From: Atherinomorus stipes | Taxonomy: Eukaryota > Chordata > Actinopteri > Atheriniformes > Atherinidae | DNA: 64,000 nt | Assembly: GCA_023101725.1 (NCBI GenBank) | Contig: JALJCO010000089.1 | Span: 78,952-142,951 of the forward strand | Reading direction: 5' to 3' | Part shown: piece after piece, positions 12,561 to 22,813 of the stretch | Layout: each line of letters opens with the position of its first letter | How positions within the stretch are numbered: position 1 is the stretch's first letter | Position numbers and translations under genes: made by a program | The notes under the pieces: generated by a model | Database searches by the model: none | Seen by the model: the letters and a program-made list of their open reading frames with translations, nothing else | Told to the model about the DNA's origin: nothing

Positions 12561-13214
12561 CGAACATAAATGTCTCTGCTTGTTCTCTGTAATGTGGTCA
12601 TTGCATCAACATAGTCTGTTCCTTTTCATTCCGCTATATCTATATAAAGAATTTACAGTTCAGTATCTCAGAGTTAATCCTTTGATAGACCAGAGTTTAC
12701 TCTGCTTATTCCCAGTGTCAGCTGGGACTCTAAGCAGGATAAAACAAGTACAAGGAATAGATGCGTTATTAAACATGTCTACCAGGGAGCCATGGAGTAA
12801 GGCACAGTTTCTGAAGGGGGTACGAGTATCCCCCTACAAGACATTCCAGGAGGAATGCAAAATTATTAACATCGATGGATGTTTTATAATTGATTTTTTA
12901 AAACAAATCCTTTAATACCCAATACCTTTATATATACAGCAATATTGTCCAGCTAAACTTTAGACAATTTCTCGTTGAATCGAATGGAAAAACATGTCCA
13001 GATTTTTGACTGCTAGTGTGTATGTTTATTTATGTCAATATACAATCAAGAAAAGCTGACCAGACAGAAAGGTGGACAAGGCAGTGGGAGGTACAGTGGC
13101 AATTTTGAGAGGAAAAACTAAGCTTAAAGACAATAAATGATTAGTTGATTTTGAAATTCGTTGACTATTTTTATAGTTGACGATTAGTTGATTAATCGAC
13201 AAATCGAAGCAACC

Positions 13215-13218
<4 letters not shown>

Positions 13219-13299
<81 letters not shown>
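13219..13299. repeat. (TA)n-(GA)n compound microsatellite
   Basis: About 22 TA units run directly into about 17 GA units. It is likely length-variable between individuals. Confidence 0.9.
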
Positions 13300-13350
13300 A
13301 CTAAACCTGGCACAAATTATGAAGTGGTGTATATCTTTTAATCTATTTTT

Positions 13351-13395
13351 ACAAGGTACCCCTTGTGAAAATGTATTTCACAAGGGGTACCTTGT
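13351..13395. repeat. Perfect 20-bp inverted repeat with 5-bp loop
   Basis: Arm 1 (13351-13370) is ACAAGGTACCCCTTGTGAAA. Arm 2 (13376-13395) is its exact complement in reverse, and the loop is ATGTA. The following bases, GAGGTTGAGAACCCCTGG, match the tip of a common fish hAT-like repeat. The hairpin is probably a palindromised end of that repeat. Confidence 0.8.
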
Positions 13396-15071
13396 TGAAA
13401 AGAGGTTGAGAACCCCTGGAGTAAGGGGTAGGGGACATCTGAGTACTCAAAACTGCAACAAGAGAAGTCTAAAAGACCCCCAAGTGACATTTATAAACAG
13501 TTTGAAAGAAACAGTCCAAAAAGTAAGAGTAAAAGTATAAAACAAAAAAATCTCTTCATAAATAATCATCGGACAGAGATAATCAAATTGCTTTTGCAAT
13601 AAACCTTAAAACGCTTCTTTACTGCCATCTAGCGTTCAGACGGAGTAAAATAACTCTTCTGCAGCTGTTTCAGAAGTAAAGGAAATCTCTCTGCATGAAG
13701 GATTATGTTTCTGTCAACTGAGAGATATGAAGTAAAACCTACAAAATGTCCTCTAATACTTATTTCACACTCTGCAATAAATAAATAAATTAAGTATAAT
13801 TTCAACAGCACATTTAAAAACTTCAGTTGATTAAAGGGCTGAGCAGCACACAAGTATAAAACAATCAATCATTAAATCACAAAGAGATATCAACTAAATT
13901 ATCACAGCAAATATTGTGAATAAAGATTAAATAGATTAAATAAACTTTTGTCTGTATAATGAAAGCCAAGATATCTTGGAACTAAGAGCCAACAAGCAGA
14001 AATTTGTCTTTAGATGATCAAGGATGTGACCAGTTCTGTAAGTAGACTGGACCAACTAAACCAATATCCACGACCAGCTGGAATATAAAGCTAATTAAAA
14101 CCAAAGTTTAAATAAAGGAAGAGATGCTTTCGCTGGTTAATGCTTTTTAAAATTGATAACTTGAAGCTTTAATCGAGCAAAATGGCTAATTTACATTGAA
14201 CGCATCACTGCTCATCAGCTTGCAACCAGCATTTTGGTGCCATTAAAAAAAAAAGCGACTCGTGGGTTTGTGTCCTTTAACGTTTTTTTTTTAAATTTAG
14301 AGTCTTCATTTCTTCATCTTTGTGCGTTCATAAAAGTGCGTTATTGTATGTGTCTCTGCGTAAAGATGTGTAACTATGTGACATGTCAGCCTGCAGAGCA
14401 GAGACGAGTGCCACGTATGAAAGGAGGAGCAAGCCGGGGGAAAGAAGGAGCCCCTCCCTGAGCCGAACAGTCTGCTGCAAGTATACATCAGCACACGACA
14501 TCAAGTTGAAACTTGTGTTAGAGTAATAACATCAGAGTAACAGGCGATTTTATGACAGTAACATACAGTAAAGAAGAATTTTGGCTAGATGTGCGCGTGG
14601 ATCCATCTTTATTTCCCATTCTCAGAGGGGTTGAATGCTTCCGTTATTTAAAAAGTTAGGTTATTACCCTGAAAATGACCAGATTTAACAAGATTTCTAG
14701 AGGTGATCAGTGTAAATGATGATAGGATGACTGCCTCTTTACTTTTGGTGATGTGATAACATGATCAAAGCTGTGACATTATGATCCACGGATTTAAAGC
14801 AACCTAATTTTTTTTAAATCTGTAAATGCAACACAAGCCATTCATTGTTTCCTGTGGGTTATGTCATTTAACAAGACCCAAGCAGAGTCTAAATCCAACA
14901 CGGGACAACCCCCATCCGCATACCTCAACGTAAAAAAGCCCCGTGGAAAGACACGACGCGCTCACTGATACGCTGCTGGTCCACTCAACTGGGCTGAACT
15001 GGAAACCCTCTCCATCCACGACTACAGAGCCAGCAGCACTCTCTCACACACACTCCACGCTCCCACTGACG

Positions 15072-15385
15072 ATGACTGCGAAAAACCGGCAGAAGAACAG
15101 CGAGAAACCCGCTGCCGCAAGCCAAGATGATGCGTCGAAGAAAAGCCAAAAAGCAGCAGTACAAACGGAGTGAGTGGCCCCGCGCCTCAGGGGCCGCGCG
15201 CAGGCAGCTGCTCCGGGCTCCTCATCACCACCGTGTTTTATGTTGCTTTAATAGGCGCCGCAGGGTTCGCTGCTTTTCATTTACAGCAAGTCGTGGAGGA
15301 GATCCGTCAGACTAACGCAAAGCAAGAGGAGAGCGCGCGGCAGAGCGCAGAGCTGAGCGGTAAAATGGAGAGTTTGCTGCAACAG
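15072..15385 (+). CDS. ckap4: ckap4 exon 1: N-terminal tail, membrane anchor, start of lumenal coil
   Basis: ATG at 15072 starts MTAKNRQKNSEKPAAASQDD, a short basic cytosolic tail like the microtubule-binding tail of CLIMP-63. A transmembrane stretch follows (LLITTVFYVALIGAAGFAAF, about 15206-15265) with a cysteine just before it; human CKAP4 is palmitoylated on a juxtamembrane cysteine. The lumenal segment then runs QQVVEEIRQTNAKQEESARQ. The exon ends CAACAG/GTTGGT in phase 0, matching exon 2. One problem: the tail and the membrane segment are in different frames. The tail frame hits TGA at 15171, while the membrane frame is closed upstream by TGA at 15128. The shift must lie in 15131-15170, which holds short A runs. 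A single missing base would give 105 codons. Confidence 0.85.
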
Positions 15386-16702
15386 GTTGGTATAAAAACT
15401 TGTGAATCAATGGAAAAAATGGCTGAAAGGACGTATGAAAGTTTCCAAACTATTACAGAACTCTGTCATGACGTTACGAGAGTTAGTGTTCAGGTTTAGG
15501 TCCATCTGGGGGTTGGATGGATGCGTCAAGATAGAAGATAAAGGTCAGAAGAAAAATCATTTCAAGCTTTTCTCTCTCCTTTGGTTTTTCTTTGGTATGA
15601 GAACAATCCTGGCTGATTATAAGGCTGCACATAAGGATGAGTTGAAAATGTCAGTCACTTCAGCCTCAGGTAGCAAAAAGAATACACCCCCTTTTCTTTG
15701 TAATGAACATGAGATGGCACGAGAGGCTTTATGCAAGCCAGAAAAGTTGCACAAACAAAATGGAAATCAAAACCAGAATGCATTTAACAAATAATACTGT
15801 ATATAATCTTAATTAAAAACACTGCAGAGACTAACAGTGGCAGCTTATTGAAAATTCATTTCAAATTTGATGCCATCAACACGTCAAACCAGTTGAGACT
15901 GTTTGCGACTGTGTTGCATCACCTCCTCTTTTATAACTGGATTGCCTTTGTGGGCTTTTTTGGCTGGATAGTAAAGGTTTAAGTTGCATTTATGGACACA
16001 GTAACAACGATGGAAATTCCTGTTCCTGCAGGGATTCCTGTAGTTTTTCCACAAAAGAAGTAAACTCCACTGAAGATGCACTTGACCTTTCACTGTTCAA
16101 AGAAAAGTCAGATTTTTACACTTTTGCAGTGGTGACGTTGGAAATTTTAAGTTATTTTTAAGTCCTTGTGAAATATTATGCAAGATATACTCTCATATTG
16201 TTGGTGCTCTCTGATTCCATTCATCATTTCCTCATGCTTGTGACGATGTTCCTGCATGTGCAGTTTGTTGTGCATTTGCATTCTTAAGACTTCTTGAGAA
16301 TTAACTTTTAATGTCCAACAAGTTTCTTAAATTCTTCCTGATAGTCCAGTTTTAGCTCAAGTTGACACAGGATGCAGAAGAGTTCAGCATGTAAACAGAA
16401 TGTTTTAATCCTGAAAGTTTGAGTTTGACTCAACACTTTCTGCTGTTATGGGTTAGCTATTGTGTGCAAACTGGGATAAAATAAATAAATAAATAAATTG
16501 AAGGGTACTGTATCAGTACTGTAAGCCTAAACTGATGCAGGATCAGCTCAGTTCACTGATAAAGATCATGAAATGGTATTTGCCTGTGATAGACCGATAC
16601 ATCAACTGGTATTTTAGGCTGATATTTGAATTTTTGCTGGTATTGACATCAGCTGATATATTGGGTGCGTTGGCCGATACCCAAACTCAGCATAATTTAC
16701 AG

Positions 16703-16711
<9 letters not shown>

Positions 16712-16742
<31 letters not shown>
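16712..16742. repeat. (TA)n microsatellite in the ckap4 intron
   Basis: About 15 AT units, followed by GATA-type units (ATAGATAGATAG). Confidence 0.85.
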
Positions 16743-16745
<3 letters not shown>

Positions 16746-16765
16746 TAGATAGCTATAGATAGATT

Positions 16766-16968
16766 TAACTAATAATAAATAAAAATTCACAAAATCATAA
16801 TTTAGGAAATAAAAATAGCTTTTGAATTCGGACTGAAAATGATAATTTTAAAAAAGCCAAACAAACAAAACTGTCTCAGACACATTAGAGCACCTTTGCA
16901 ATGAACAGTGGACCAAAATACCTGTCAACAGGTGCAGATGTCTTTTTGAACATTAGAGAAAACACTTG

Positions 16969-16975
<7 letters not shown>
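16766..16975. mobile_element. Fragment of a Tc1/mariner-type repeat
   Basis: The block includes AACAGTGGACCAAAATACC and ACCTGTCAACAGGTGCAGA. A related copy lies in reverse at about 27215-27420, and a smaller piece lies at about 48825-48995. The three share an end with ATTCAAAAGCAAT or its complement. The superfamily is inferred from general resemblance to fish Tc1-like ends. Confidence 0.45.
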
Positions 16976-17020
<45 letters not shown>

Positions 17021-17048
17021 TATACATATCTATAGATGTATATATATA
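16974..17048. repeat. (TA)n/(CA)n microsatellite at the left edge of the Tc1 element
   Basis: About 18 TA units, then CACACACA, and another short TA run that ends at the Tc1 terminus. Tc1 elements target TA, so the run offered many insertion sites. Confidence 0.85.
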
Positions 17049-18473
17049 CAGCTGTGTGAAAGTTTTGCCCCCTTTCTTATTTCTTACTTTTTTGCATGTT
17101 AGTCACACTTAAATGTTTCAGATCATCAAACAAATTTAAATATTAGACAAGTAAACACAAAATGCAGTTTCTTAAGTGAAGATTTTTATATTTAAAGGGG
17201 GAAAAAAATCCAAACCCACACGGCCCTGTGTGAAAAAGTGATTTCCCCTAAACCTAACAACTGGTTGGGCCACCCTTAGCAGCAAAAACTGCAATCAAGT
17301 GTTTGTGATAACTGGCAGTGAGTCTTCTACAGCGCTGTGGAGGAATTTTGTTCCACTCATCTTTGCAGAATTGTTGTAATTCAGCCACATTGGAGGCTTT
17401 TCCAGCTTGAACCACCTTTTTAAGGTCATGCAACAGCATCTCAATGGGATTCAGGTGGGGACTTTGACTAGGCCACTCCAAAGTCTTCATGTTGTTGTTC
17501 TTAAGCCATTCAGAGGTGGACTTGCTGGTGTGTTCTGGATCATTGTTCTGCTGCAGAACCCAAGTGCGCTTCAGCTTGAGGTCACCAACAGATGGCCGGA
17601 CGTTCTCCTTCAGGATTTTTTGGTAGACAGCAGAATTCATGGTTCCATTTACCACAGCAAGTCTTCCAGGTCCTGAAGCAGCAAAACAGCCCCAGACCAT
17701 CACACTACCACCACCATATTTTACTGTTGGTGTGATGTTCCTTTTCTGAAATGCCGTGTTACTTTTACGCCAGATGTAATGGGACATACACCTTCCAAAA
17801 AGTTCAACGTTTGTCTCGTTAGTCCACAGAGTATTTTTCCAAAAGTCTTGGGGATCATCAAGATGCTTTCTGGCTAAACTGAGACGAGCCTTTATGTTCT
17901 TTTTGCTCAGCAGTGGTTTTGGTCTTGGAACTCTGCCATGCAGGCCATTTTTGCCCCCCAGTCTCTTTCTTATGGTGGAGTCATGAACACTGACCTTAAT
18001 TGAGGCAAGTGAGGCCTGCAGTTCTTTGGATGTTGTTCTGGGGTCTTTTGTGACCTCTTGGATGAGTCGTTGCTGTGCTCTTGGGGTAATTTTGGTCGGC
18101 CGGCCACTCCTGGGAAGGTTCGCCACTGTTCCATGTTTTCACCATTTGTGGATAATGGTTCTCACTGTGGTTCTACGGAGTCCCAAAGCTTTAGAAATGG
18201 CTTTGGAATGTTTTCCAGACTGATAGATCTCAATTACTTTGTTTCTCATTTTTTACTGAATTTTTTTGGGATCACAGCATGATGTCTAATTTTGAGGATC
18301 TTTTGGTCTACTTCACTTCATCAGGCAGGTCCTATTTAAGTGATTTCTTGATTGAGAACAGGTGTGGCTAGAGAAATTGAACTCAGCTTTCCAAAGATGT
18401 GATAAAACACAGTTAATTTATGTTTTAAGAGGGGGCAGTCACTTTTTCACACAGGGCCATGGAGGTTTGGAAA
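17049..18473 (-). mobile_element. Tc1-type transposon, one end truncated
   Basis: The left end starts after TA at 17047-17048 with CAGCTGTGTGAAAGTTTTGC. About 170 bp further in (near 17222) the inner repeat GGCCCTGTGTGAAAAAGTGA recurs, the IR/DR pattern of fish Tc1 elements. The matching inner repeat at the right is near 18433-18462 in inverse orientation. The outer right repeat is missing: at about 18473 the sequence jumps into the composite-element family. So the element lost roughly 170 bp at the transposase 5' side. Confidence 0.85.
17254..18249 (-). pseudogene. Tc1-family transposase, inactivated
   Basis: Read on the minus strand from ATG at 18249, the frame gives MRNKVIEIYQSGKHSKAISK, the usual paired-like DNA-binding start. 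It runs 331 codons to a stop at 17254, close to the family length of about 340. One in-frame TGA at 18139-18141 sits after HKW, where relatives have arginine, so it looks like CGA to TGA decay. The GRPTK linker is intact. The catalytic DD34E triad is broken. The first aspartate is Asn (LWTNET instead of the usual SDET), and the second is Asn (QQNNDPEH instead of QQDNDPKH). The glutamate (NPIEML) remains. The copy cannot cut DNA even if it were read through. Confidence 0.9.
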
Positions 18474-18723
18474 GTGTCGGAAATGGATAACAAAACTGCT
18501 ATTTGCAATGACTGCTTATTTTTCAGCTGTAATATCGGTATTGATATCGGTTATCGGCCACATGAGTTTTAACATGTATATCGGATAATAGCCAAATTCC
18601 AACATCTGTGTGTATATAGTTACAATATATATAATATATATATTATATATATATATATATATACATAATCTGTATCAGTCGATCCCTAGTATTTACTGCA
18701 GTTTGTTTCCATGTGTCGTGCAG

Positions 18724-20148
18724 GTGGAGTCTCTGAGGAGCAATGTGGACGGTCTGGAGTCATCACTGAGCATTACACGGGTGGAGCTGGAGGCGGCTGT
18801 CAGCAGGGTAAAGAGGGGTGAGGTGGAGACCAGGAGAGTGGAGGAGACTCTCCAGAAGCTCCAGAACGATCTACTCAGGGACCTCTCAGAGGGCATCAAG
18901 GAGGTGAAGGAGGCTCGAGAGAAGGATTTCTCCTCTCTGGAGAAAACTGTGGAGGAGCGCTTGGCTGAGGTGAGCCAGTCCATCGCAGCCAGCGTGGCAG
19001 AGTTCACCGAAGCTCAGGGCGAAGCGCAGAGCCAGCTGGCCGATCTCAAAGCCCGTCTGGGCGACGCTGAAGACCCTGCGCTCATCAAACAGGAACTGTC
19101 CGCCATTGTTGATGTCGTAGCTGAGATCAAAACAGCCAAGCAGGCAGCTGACGTGACAGCTGATTCCCTCAGAGAGCAGATCAGCACTGTGAGGGAGGAG
19201 CTGCAAACCCGCAACCAAGAAGTAGCCTCTCTGTCTCTGGAAGTCGACACGGTCAGGTCAGTGGTGCAGGAGACCACTGGGAGTCTGAGGCAGACGGTGT
19301 CTGCAGCAGAGGCTGGAGTCCAGGCTCTGAAGGACCAAGCTGCGACGCTGCAGAGCAGCGTGGAGCAGGCGACTCAGGCTGTTCATAGCGTGGAGGAGAA
19401 GGTGGATGCTGCAGCTGCTGAGGCCCAGAGGAAATCAGAGGAGCTTGAATCCCGAGTGAAGTCCTCAGAGGAGAACGGAGTCTCACTGTCTGCATCACTG
19501 TCAGACATCACCACCAAAGTTGAAACCTTGTTTGCCAAATATGACGCACACGAGAGCAGTCTGGCTGCGCAGGGAGATGCAGTGGAGAGAGCCAGAACTG
19601 ACCTGAAGCAGGAGCTGGAGGCGGTAAAAAGCAGCGTGGAGGAGCAGAGAGGAGAAGGTTCAAAGGGCTCCAGCCCTCAGCTGACGGAGGACTTGGAGAA
19701 GAGGCTCGCTGCTTTGGAGGATGGCAGCAGAATTAAGCCCGAGCAGCTGGAAGCTCTAACAACATCAGCGGAGGAACTGAAGAGCAGAGCGGCTCAGTTA
19801 GACGGCCACGATCAGGCCATCTCAACCCTACAGGAGGCTCTGCAGGAGGTGACGCAGACGGTCGCTGCTTTGTCTGAAGGTGAAGCTGGGAGAGGCGGTG
19901 AGGAGGGGGCCAGCTTGAAGCAGCAGGTGGAGGACTTGGAGAAGAGGCTCGCCGCTCTGGAGGACAGCAGCAGAACGAAGCCGGAGCAGCTGGAGGGCCT
20001 GAAAAGCATGGTAGATGGACTGGAGAGGAAAGCAGCCAAGCTTGAAGGCCACGATCAGGCCATTTCTGCCCTGCAGGAAGCACTGCAGAAGACCACGCAG
20101 AGACTTTCCGTCTTATCCGAAAACAAGAAGGAAGACGGGGGTCCTTAG
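18724..20148 (+). CDS. ckap4: ckap4 exon 2: lumenal coiled-coil domain (CLIMP-63)
   Basis: The exon starts after CAG at 18723 with VESLRSNVDGLESSLSITR and runs 474 codons to TAG at 20146-20148. CKAP4 is a type II ER membrane protein whose lumenal rod spaces ER sheets and whose tail binds microtubules. It also serves as a surface receptor in some cells. The strongest match to mammalian CKAP4 is LQKLQNDLLRDLSEGIKEVK followed by EKDFSSLEKTVEERLAE. Almost the whole exon is heptad-type coiled coil. Near the C-terminus an 81-codon unit is tandemly duplicated (19687-19929 and 19930 onward). With exon 1 the protein would be about 579 residues, compared with 602 in human. The identification is firm. 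Confidence 0.95.
   Translation: MESLRSNVDGLESSLSITRVELEAAVSRVKRGEVETRRVEETLQKLQNDLLRDLSEGIKEVKEAREKDFSSLEKTVEERLAEVSQSIAASVAEFTEAQGEAQSQLADLKARLGDAEDPALIKQELSAIVDVVAEIKTAKQAADVTADSLREQISTVREELQTRNQEVASLSLEVDTVRSVVQETTGSLRQTVSAAEAGVQALKDQAATLQSSVEQATQAVHSVEEKVDAAAAEAQRKSEELESRVKSSEENGVSLSASLSDITTKVETLFAKYDAHESSLAAQGDAVERARTDLKQELEAVKSSVEEQRGEGSKGSSPQLTEDLEKRLAALEDGSRIKPEQLEALTTSAEELKSRAAQLDGHDQAISTLQEALQEVTQTVAALSEGEAGRGGEEGASLKQQVEDLEKRLAALEDSSRTKPEQLEGLKSMVDGLERKAAKLEGHDQAISALQEALQKTTQRLSVLSENKKEDGGP
19687..20121 (+). repeat. Tandem 243-bp coding duplication in ckap4
   Basis: Unit 1 starts EDLEKRLAALEDGSR at 19687 and unit 2 starts EDLEKRLAALEDSSR at 19930, an offset of 81 codons. Both units continue with KPEQLE, GHDQAIS and LQEALQ at the same spacing. 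Nucleotide similarity is also high (GAGGACTTGGAGAAGAGGCT occurs in both). The duplication lengthens the lumenal coil. Confidence 0.9.
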
Positions 20149-20544
20149 CTACACATTCACCTCAGGATACCAAATGTTAAGCAACAGGGACATTAATGAA
20201 TCAAAGCGGGTGATAACAGCCCAGTTTTCTATTTTATTTTCATGAAGAATTTCTCAAACTTGATAGCTGATGTCATGATGTTGCACACTTTGGTAGAAAA
20301 AGGGAACAGGAGGAGGAAGAGGGACAAAGCTGAACTGCTGATCTGTGAATTCAAATCCACACTCATTCTGCACTGTAGTTTCATTTTCTGATGTTTTTTT
20401 TTCTGTTTTTAGACTTAAAAAGTGTTTGTGCCAAGGCTGTTTTTCTTTTTTTGATATCTTCACATGAAATAAATAAGCTCCTTTTGAGCTCTCCATTGTT
20501 TACTCACTACATGACGTTGCTTTCTTTTCTTTCTTTTTTAGAAG

Positions 20545-20550
20545 AATAAA
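20545..20550 (+). terminator. Candidate ckap4 polyadenylation signal
   Basis: AATAAA lies about 400 bases after the ckap4 stop, in the context GAAGAATAAAACATTC. An earlier AATAAA near 20468 is an alternative. Confidence 0.5.
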
Positions 20551-20860
20551 ACATTCTTGTTGACTTGAAGCTGTGAAGAATTATTTTGGGTGGGAACCAG
20601 ATCAAGTTATTTCGTTTTGTGGTTCAGCTGCCTTTGCTGTTACATCATGAGTGGTGGCTTGATAGTACGGGTGGAGATATGTGTGGATTTACTGAGCAGG
20701 ACTGAAATTATTAAGCAGAAACAATGTTCATCATTATTGTGCATGTAGGATTTTAGTTAATGAAACCGGTTTTCTGTGTTAGAATTATCTTGTTTTGTGT
20801 CACTGATAATGATCTAAGGCAGGTTTGATCTTTAGTTTCGAGGTGAGGCTCATTAAAAAA

Positions 20861-21413
20861 TAGGGGATACACGATATAATCGGCCCCCTATAAAACTGAG
20901 TATCGGACATCGGCCACCCCACTGATATTTAACCGATCAGCCCGCTATTTCTAAAGTCTAAAAAAAATACAGACTTTAAACTTCTAAAAACTATGGGTGA
21001 GAAAAAATGCAGATACATTAAAATATCGCAATATTTTCATATGCTAATATATTGACATTCAAAAAAGACGGTATCAATCTATTTTGCGATACAAAATCTT
21101 GCGATATTTCATCGTTCTGTTATGAAATCTCGCAAGAATTCACAAAAATTTTGCAATATTTTCATATGCTGATATCATATTGACATTTAAAAATGCGGTA
21201 TTGATCTATTTAACAAATGAAATCTCATGATATCGATATTTTGTCCCACCCCTATTTTTCAAAGTGTCGGAAATTAATAATAAAACTGCTATTTGCAATG
21301 ACTGCTTATGTTTTTCAGCTTTAATATCGGCATTGATATCAGTTATCGGCCACATGAGTTTTAAAATATCAACATATCGGATATCCGGCAAAATTCCAAT
21401 TTTGCGCGTCCCT
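20861..21413. mobile_element. Composite two-layer TIR element, copy B
   Basis: The outer ends are TAGGGGATACACGATATAATC and GCGCGTCCCTA. The inner element starts at about 20993 (GGGTGAGAAAAAATGCAG) and ends near 21254 (GTCCCACCCC). Orientation is opposite to copy A. Confidence 0.75.
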
Positions 21414-21699
21414 AAAAAAAAAAAAAAGAGAAATAAGTACTAAAGGAGGTTGTTCCACATTATTAACAGTCCCAGTTTCCATCCATTCTGGAAATAAGAA
21501 TATTTCTGTAAATAAGAAGGCTGAAGTAGTGCAATACCTTTGCAAATAATTAAAACATTGGACATTTCATGAAAACTCATCAGGCTTCATCAGGCAAATG
21601 CATCAAATTCAGAGATCAGCCGGTAAAAAGTCACTGATGAACAGCAGCAGGTATCTGAAGCTGCTGCTGGATTTCTCTATGCAGGAAACTCCAGAGGCT

Positions 21700-21815
21700 G
21701 CAGCGGTGCATAAAACTGAAATCCGTAACTGGCTGCCCACTGAGATGGGTTAAATGCAGAGGACAGAGTTCCTAATTGAGATTCATAAAGTATAAGTTAT
21801 TATTACTTATATTAA
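21700..21815 (+). mobile_element. 3' part of a tRNA-type SINE
   Basis: The stretch GCCCACTGAGATGGGTTAAATGCAGAGGACAGAGTT followed by an ATTCATAAAGTATAA tail is typical of teleost SINE 3' ends. A related tail is at about 45575-45610 (AGATGGGTCAAATGCAAAG). The tRNA-derived head is not visible here. Confidence 0.5.
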
Positions 21816-22061
21816 TACCATTATTAAAACTGTGTTTCAGCCCTACAGAGAGAAATGTTTGCTGTGGGTTCAGAATAGAGATGGACGATACCAAAATATT
21901 CCTGTTGATACAAGTAGTTTATCATGTACTTTTTCAATCACATGGTCATACAATTGGCATTAATATCTTGAATGCAAGGGGAATATTAGATATAAGCTAA
22001 ACTTGAGAACAGAATTACTGAACAGAAATGCTTTTAAAACAAGAATAAATAGCATTCAAAT

Positions 22062-22778
22062 TAGGGATGCACGATATTGGAATTTTGGCCGACAACCGAT
22101 ATTTTAAAACTTGTGGCGGATAACCGATATCGATACCGATATTAAAGCTGGAAGAAATAAGCAGTCATTGCAAATAGCAGTTTTGTTATCCGTTTCCAAC
22201 ACTTTGAAAAATAGGGGTAATATCGATTGAAATATCGCAATATTTTCAAATGCAGATATATAATCGATATTTTAAGATGCAGTATTGATCTATTTTACTT
22301 ACAAAATCTTGCAAGATTTCATAGTTCTGTTACAAACTCTCACAATATTTCATGAATTCTCGCGCGATTCCGTGGCTAAAATAGATTGATACTGTGTTTT
22401 TAAATGTCAATATGATATCAGCATATGAAAATATTGCGAAATTTTCGTGAATACTAACGAGATCTCGTGATATTTCATCGTTGTGTTATAAAATCTTGCG
22501 AGATTTTGTTAGTAAAATAGATCGATACTGCATTTTTAACTGTCAGTCTGATATCAGCATATGAAAATATCGCTTTTGATATTTCAGTGTATTGATATTT
22601 TTTCCCACGCCTAGTCTTTAGAAGTTTTAAAGACTGTAAAAAAGAAGTTTTTGAAGAAGAAGAAGTTTTTATTTTTTGTTTTTTTTTACTTTAGGAACAG
22701 CGAGCTGATCGTTTTAATATCGGTGGGGTGGCCAATGTCCGATATTCAGTTCGGGGCAGATTATATCGTGCATCCCTA
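22062..22778. mobile_element. Composite two-layer TIR element, copy C
   Basis: The outer ends are TAGGGATGCACGATATTGG and ATATCGTGCATCCCTA. The flanks are ATTCAAAT (22054-22061) and ATTTAAAT (22779-22786), an 8-bp target duplication with one mismatch. The inner element spans about 22212-22614. Inside it, two half-units containing CTCGCGCGATT and CTTGCGAGATTTTG are duplicated. Confidence 0.85.
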
Positions 22779-22813
22779 ATTTAAATATCAAAGTTCTTTC
22801 ATGAAAAGAGATA

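Larger units (their letters stand above)
12561..15071. other. Spacer between the bltp3-type gene and ckap4
   Basis: This spacer separates two divergently transcribed genes and should contain the ckap4 promoter and 5' leader near its right end. It holds a decayed hAT end (about 13120-13216, GATTAGTTGATTAATCG), a microsatellite and a perfect hairpin (listed separately). The rest shows no gene signature. Confidence 0.5.
15386..18723 (+). other. ckap4 intron with repeats
   Basis: The donor is CAG/GTTGGT at 15386 and the acceptor is TCGTGCAG at 18723. The intron contains a Tc1 element, long (TA)n runs and hAT-type fragments. One (about 16587-16690) carries GATAGACCGATACATC and matches a reverse copy near 50030. 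Another (about 18474-18600) is part of the composite element family. About 15400-16500 shows nothing recognisable. Confidence 0.8.

Noticed and set aside
12580..12915. 111-residue plus-strand open frame next to the bltp3 promoter
   Set aside because: It lacks similarity to known proteins and starts in AT-rich spacer; treated as chance.
18693..20083. Several minus-strand open frames inside ckap4 exon 2
   Set aside because: They are mirror frames of a GC-rich coiled-coil exon with no start context, splice sites or family similarity.
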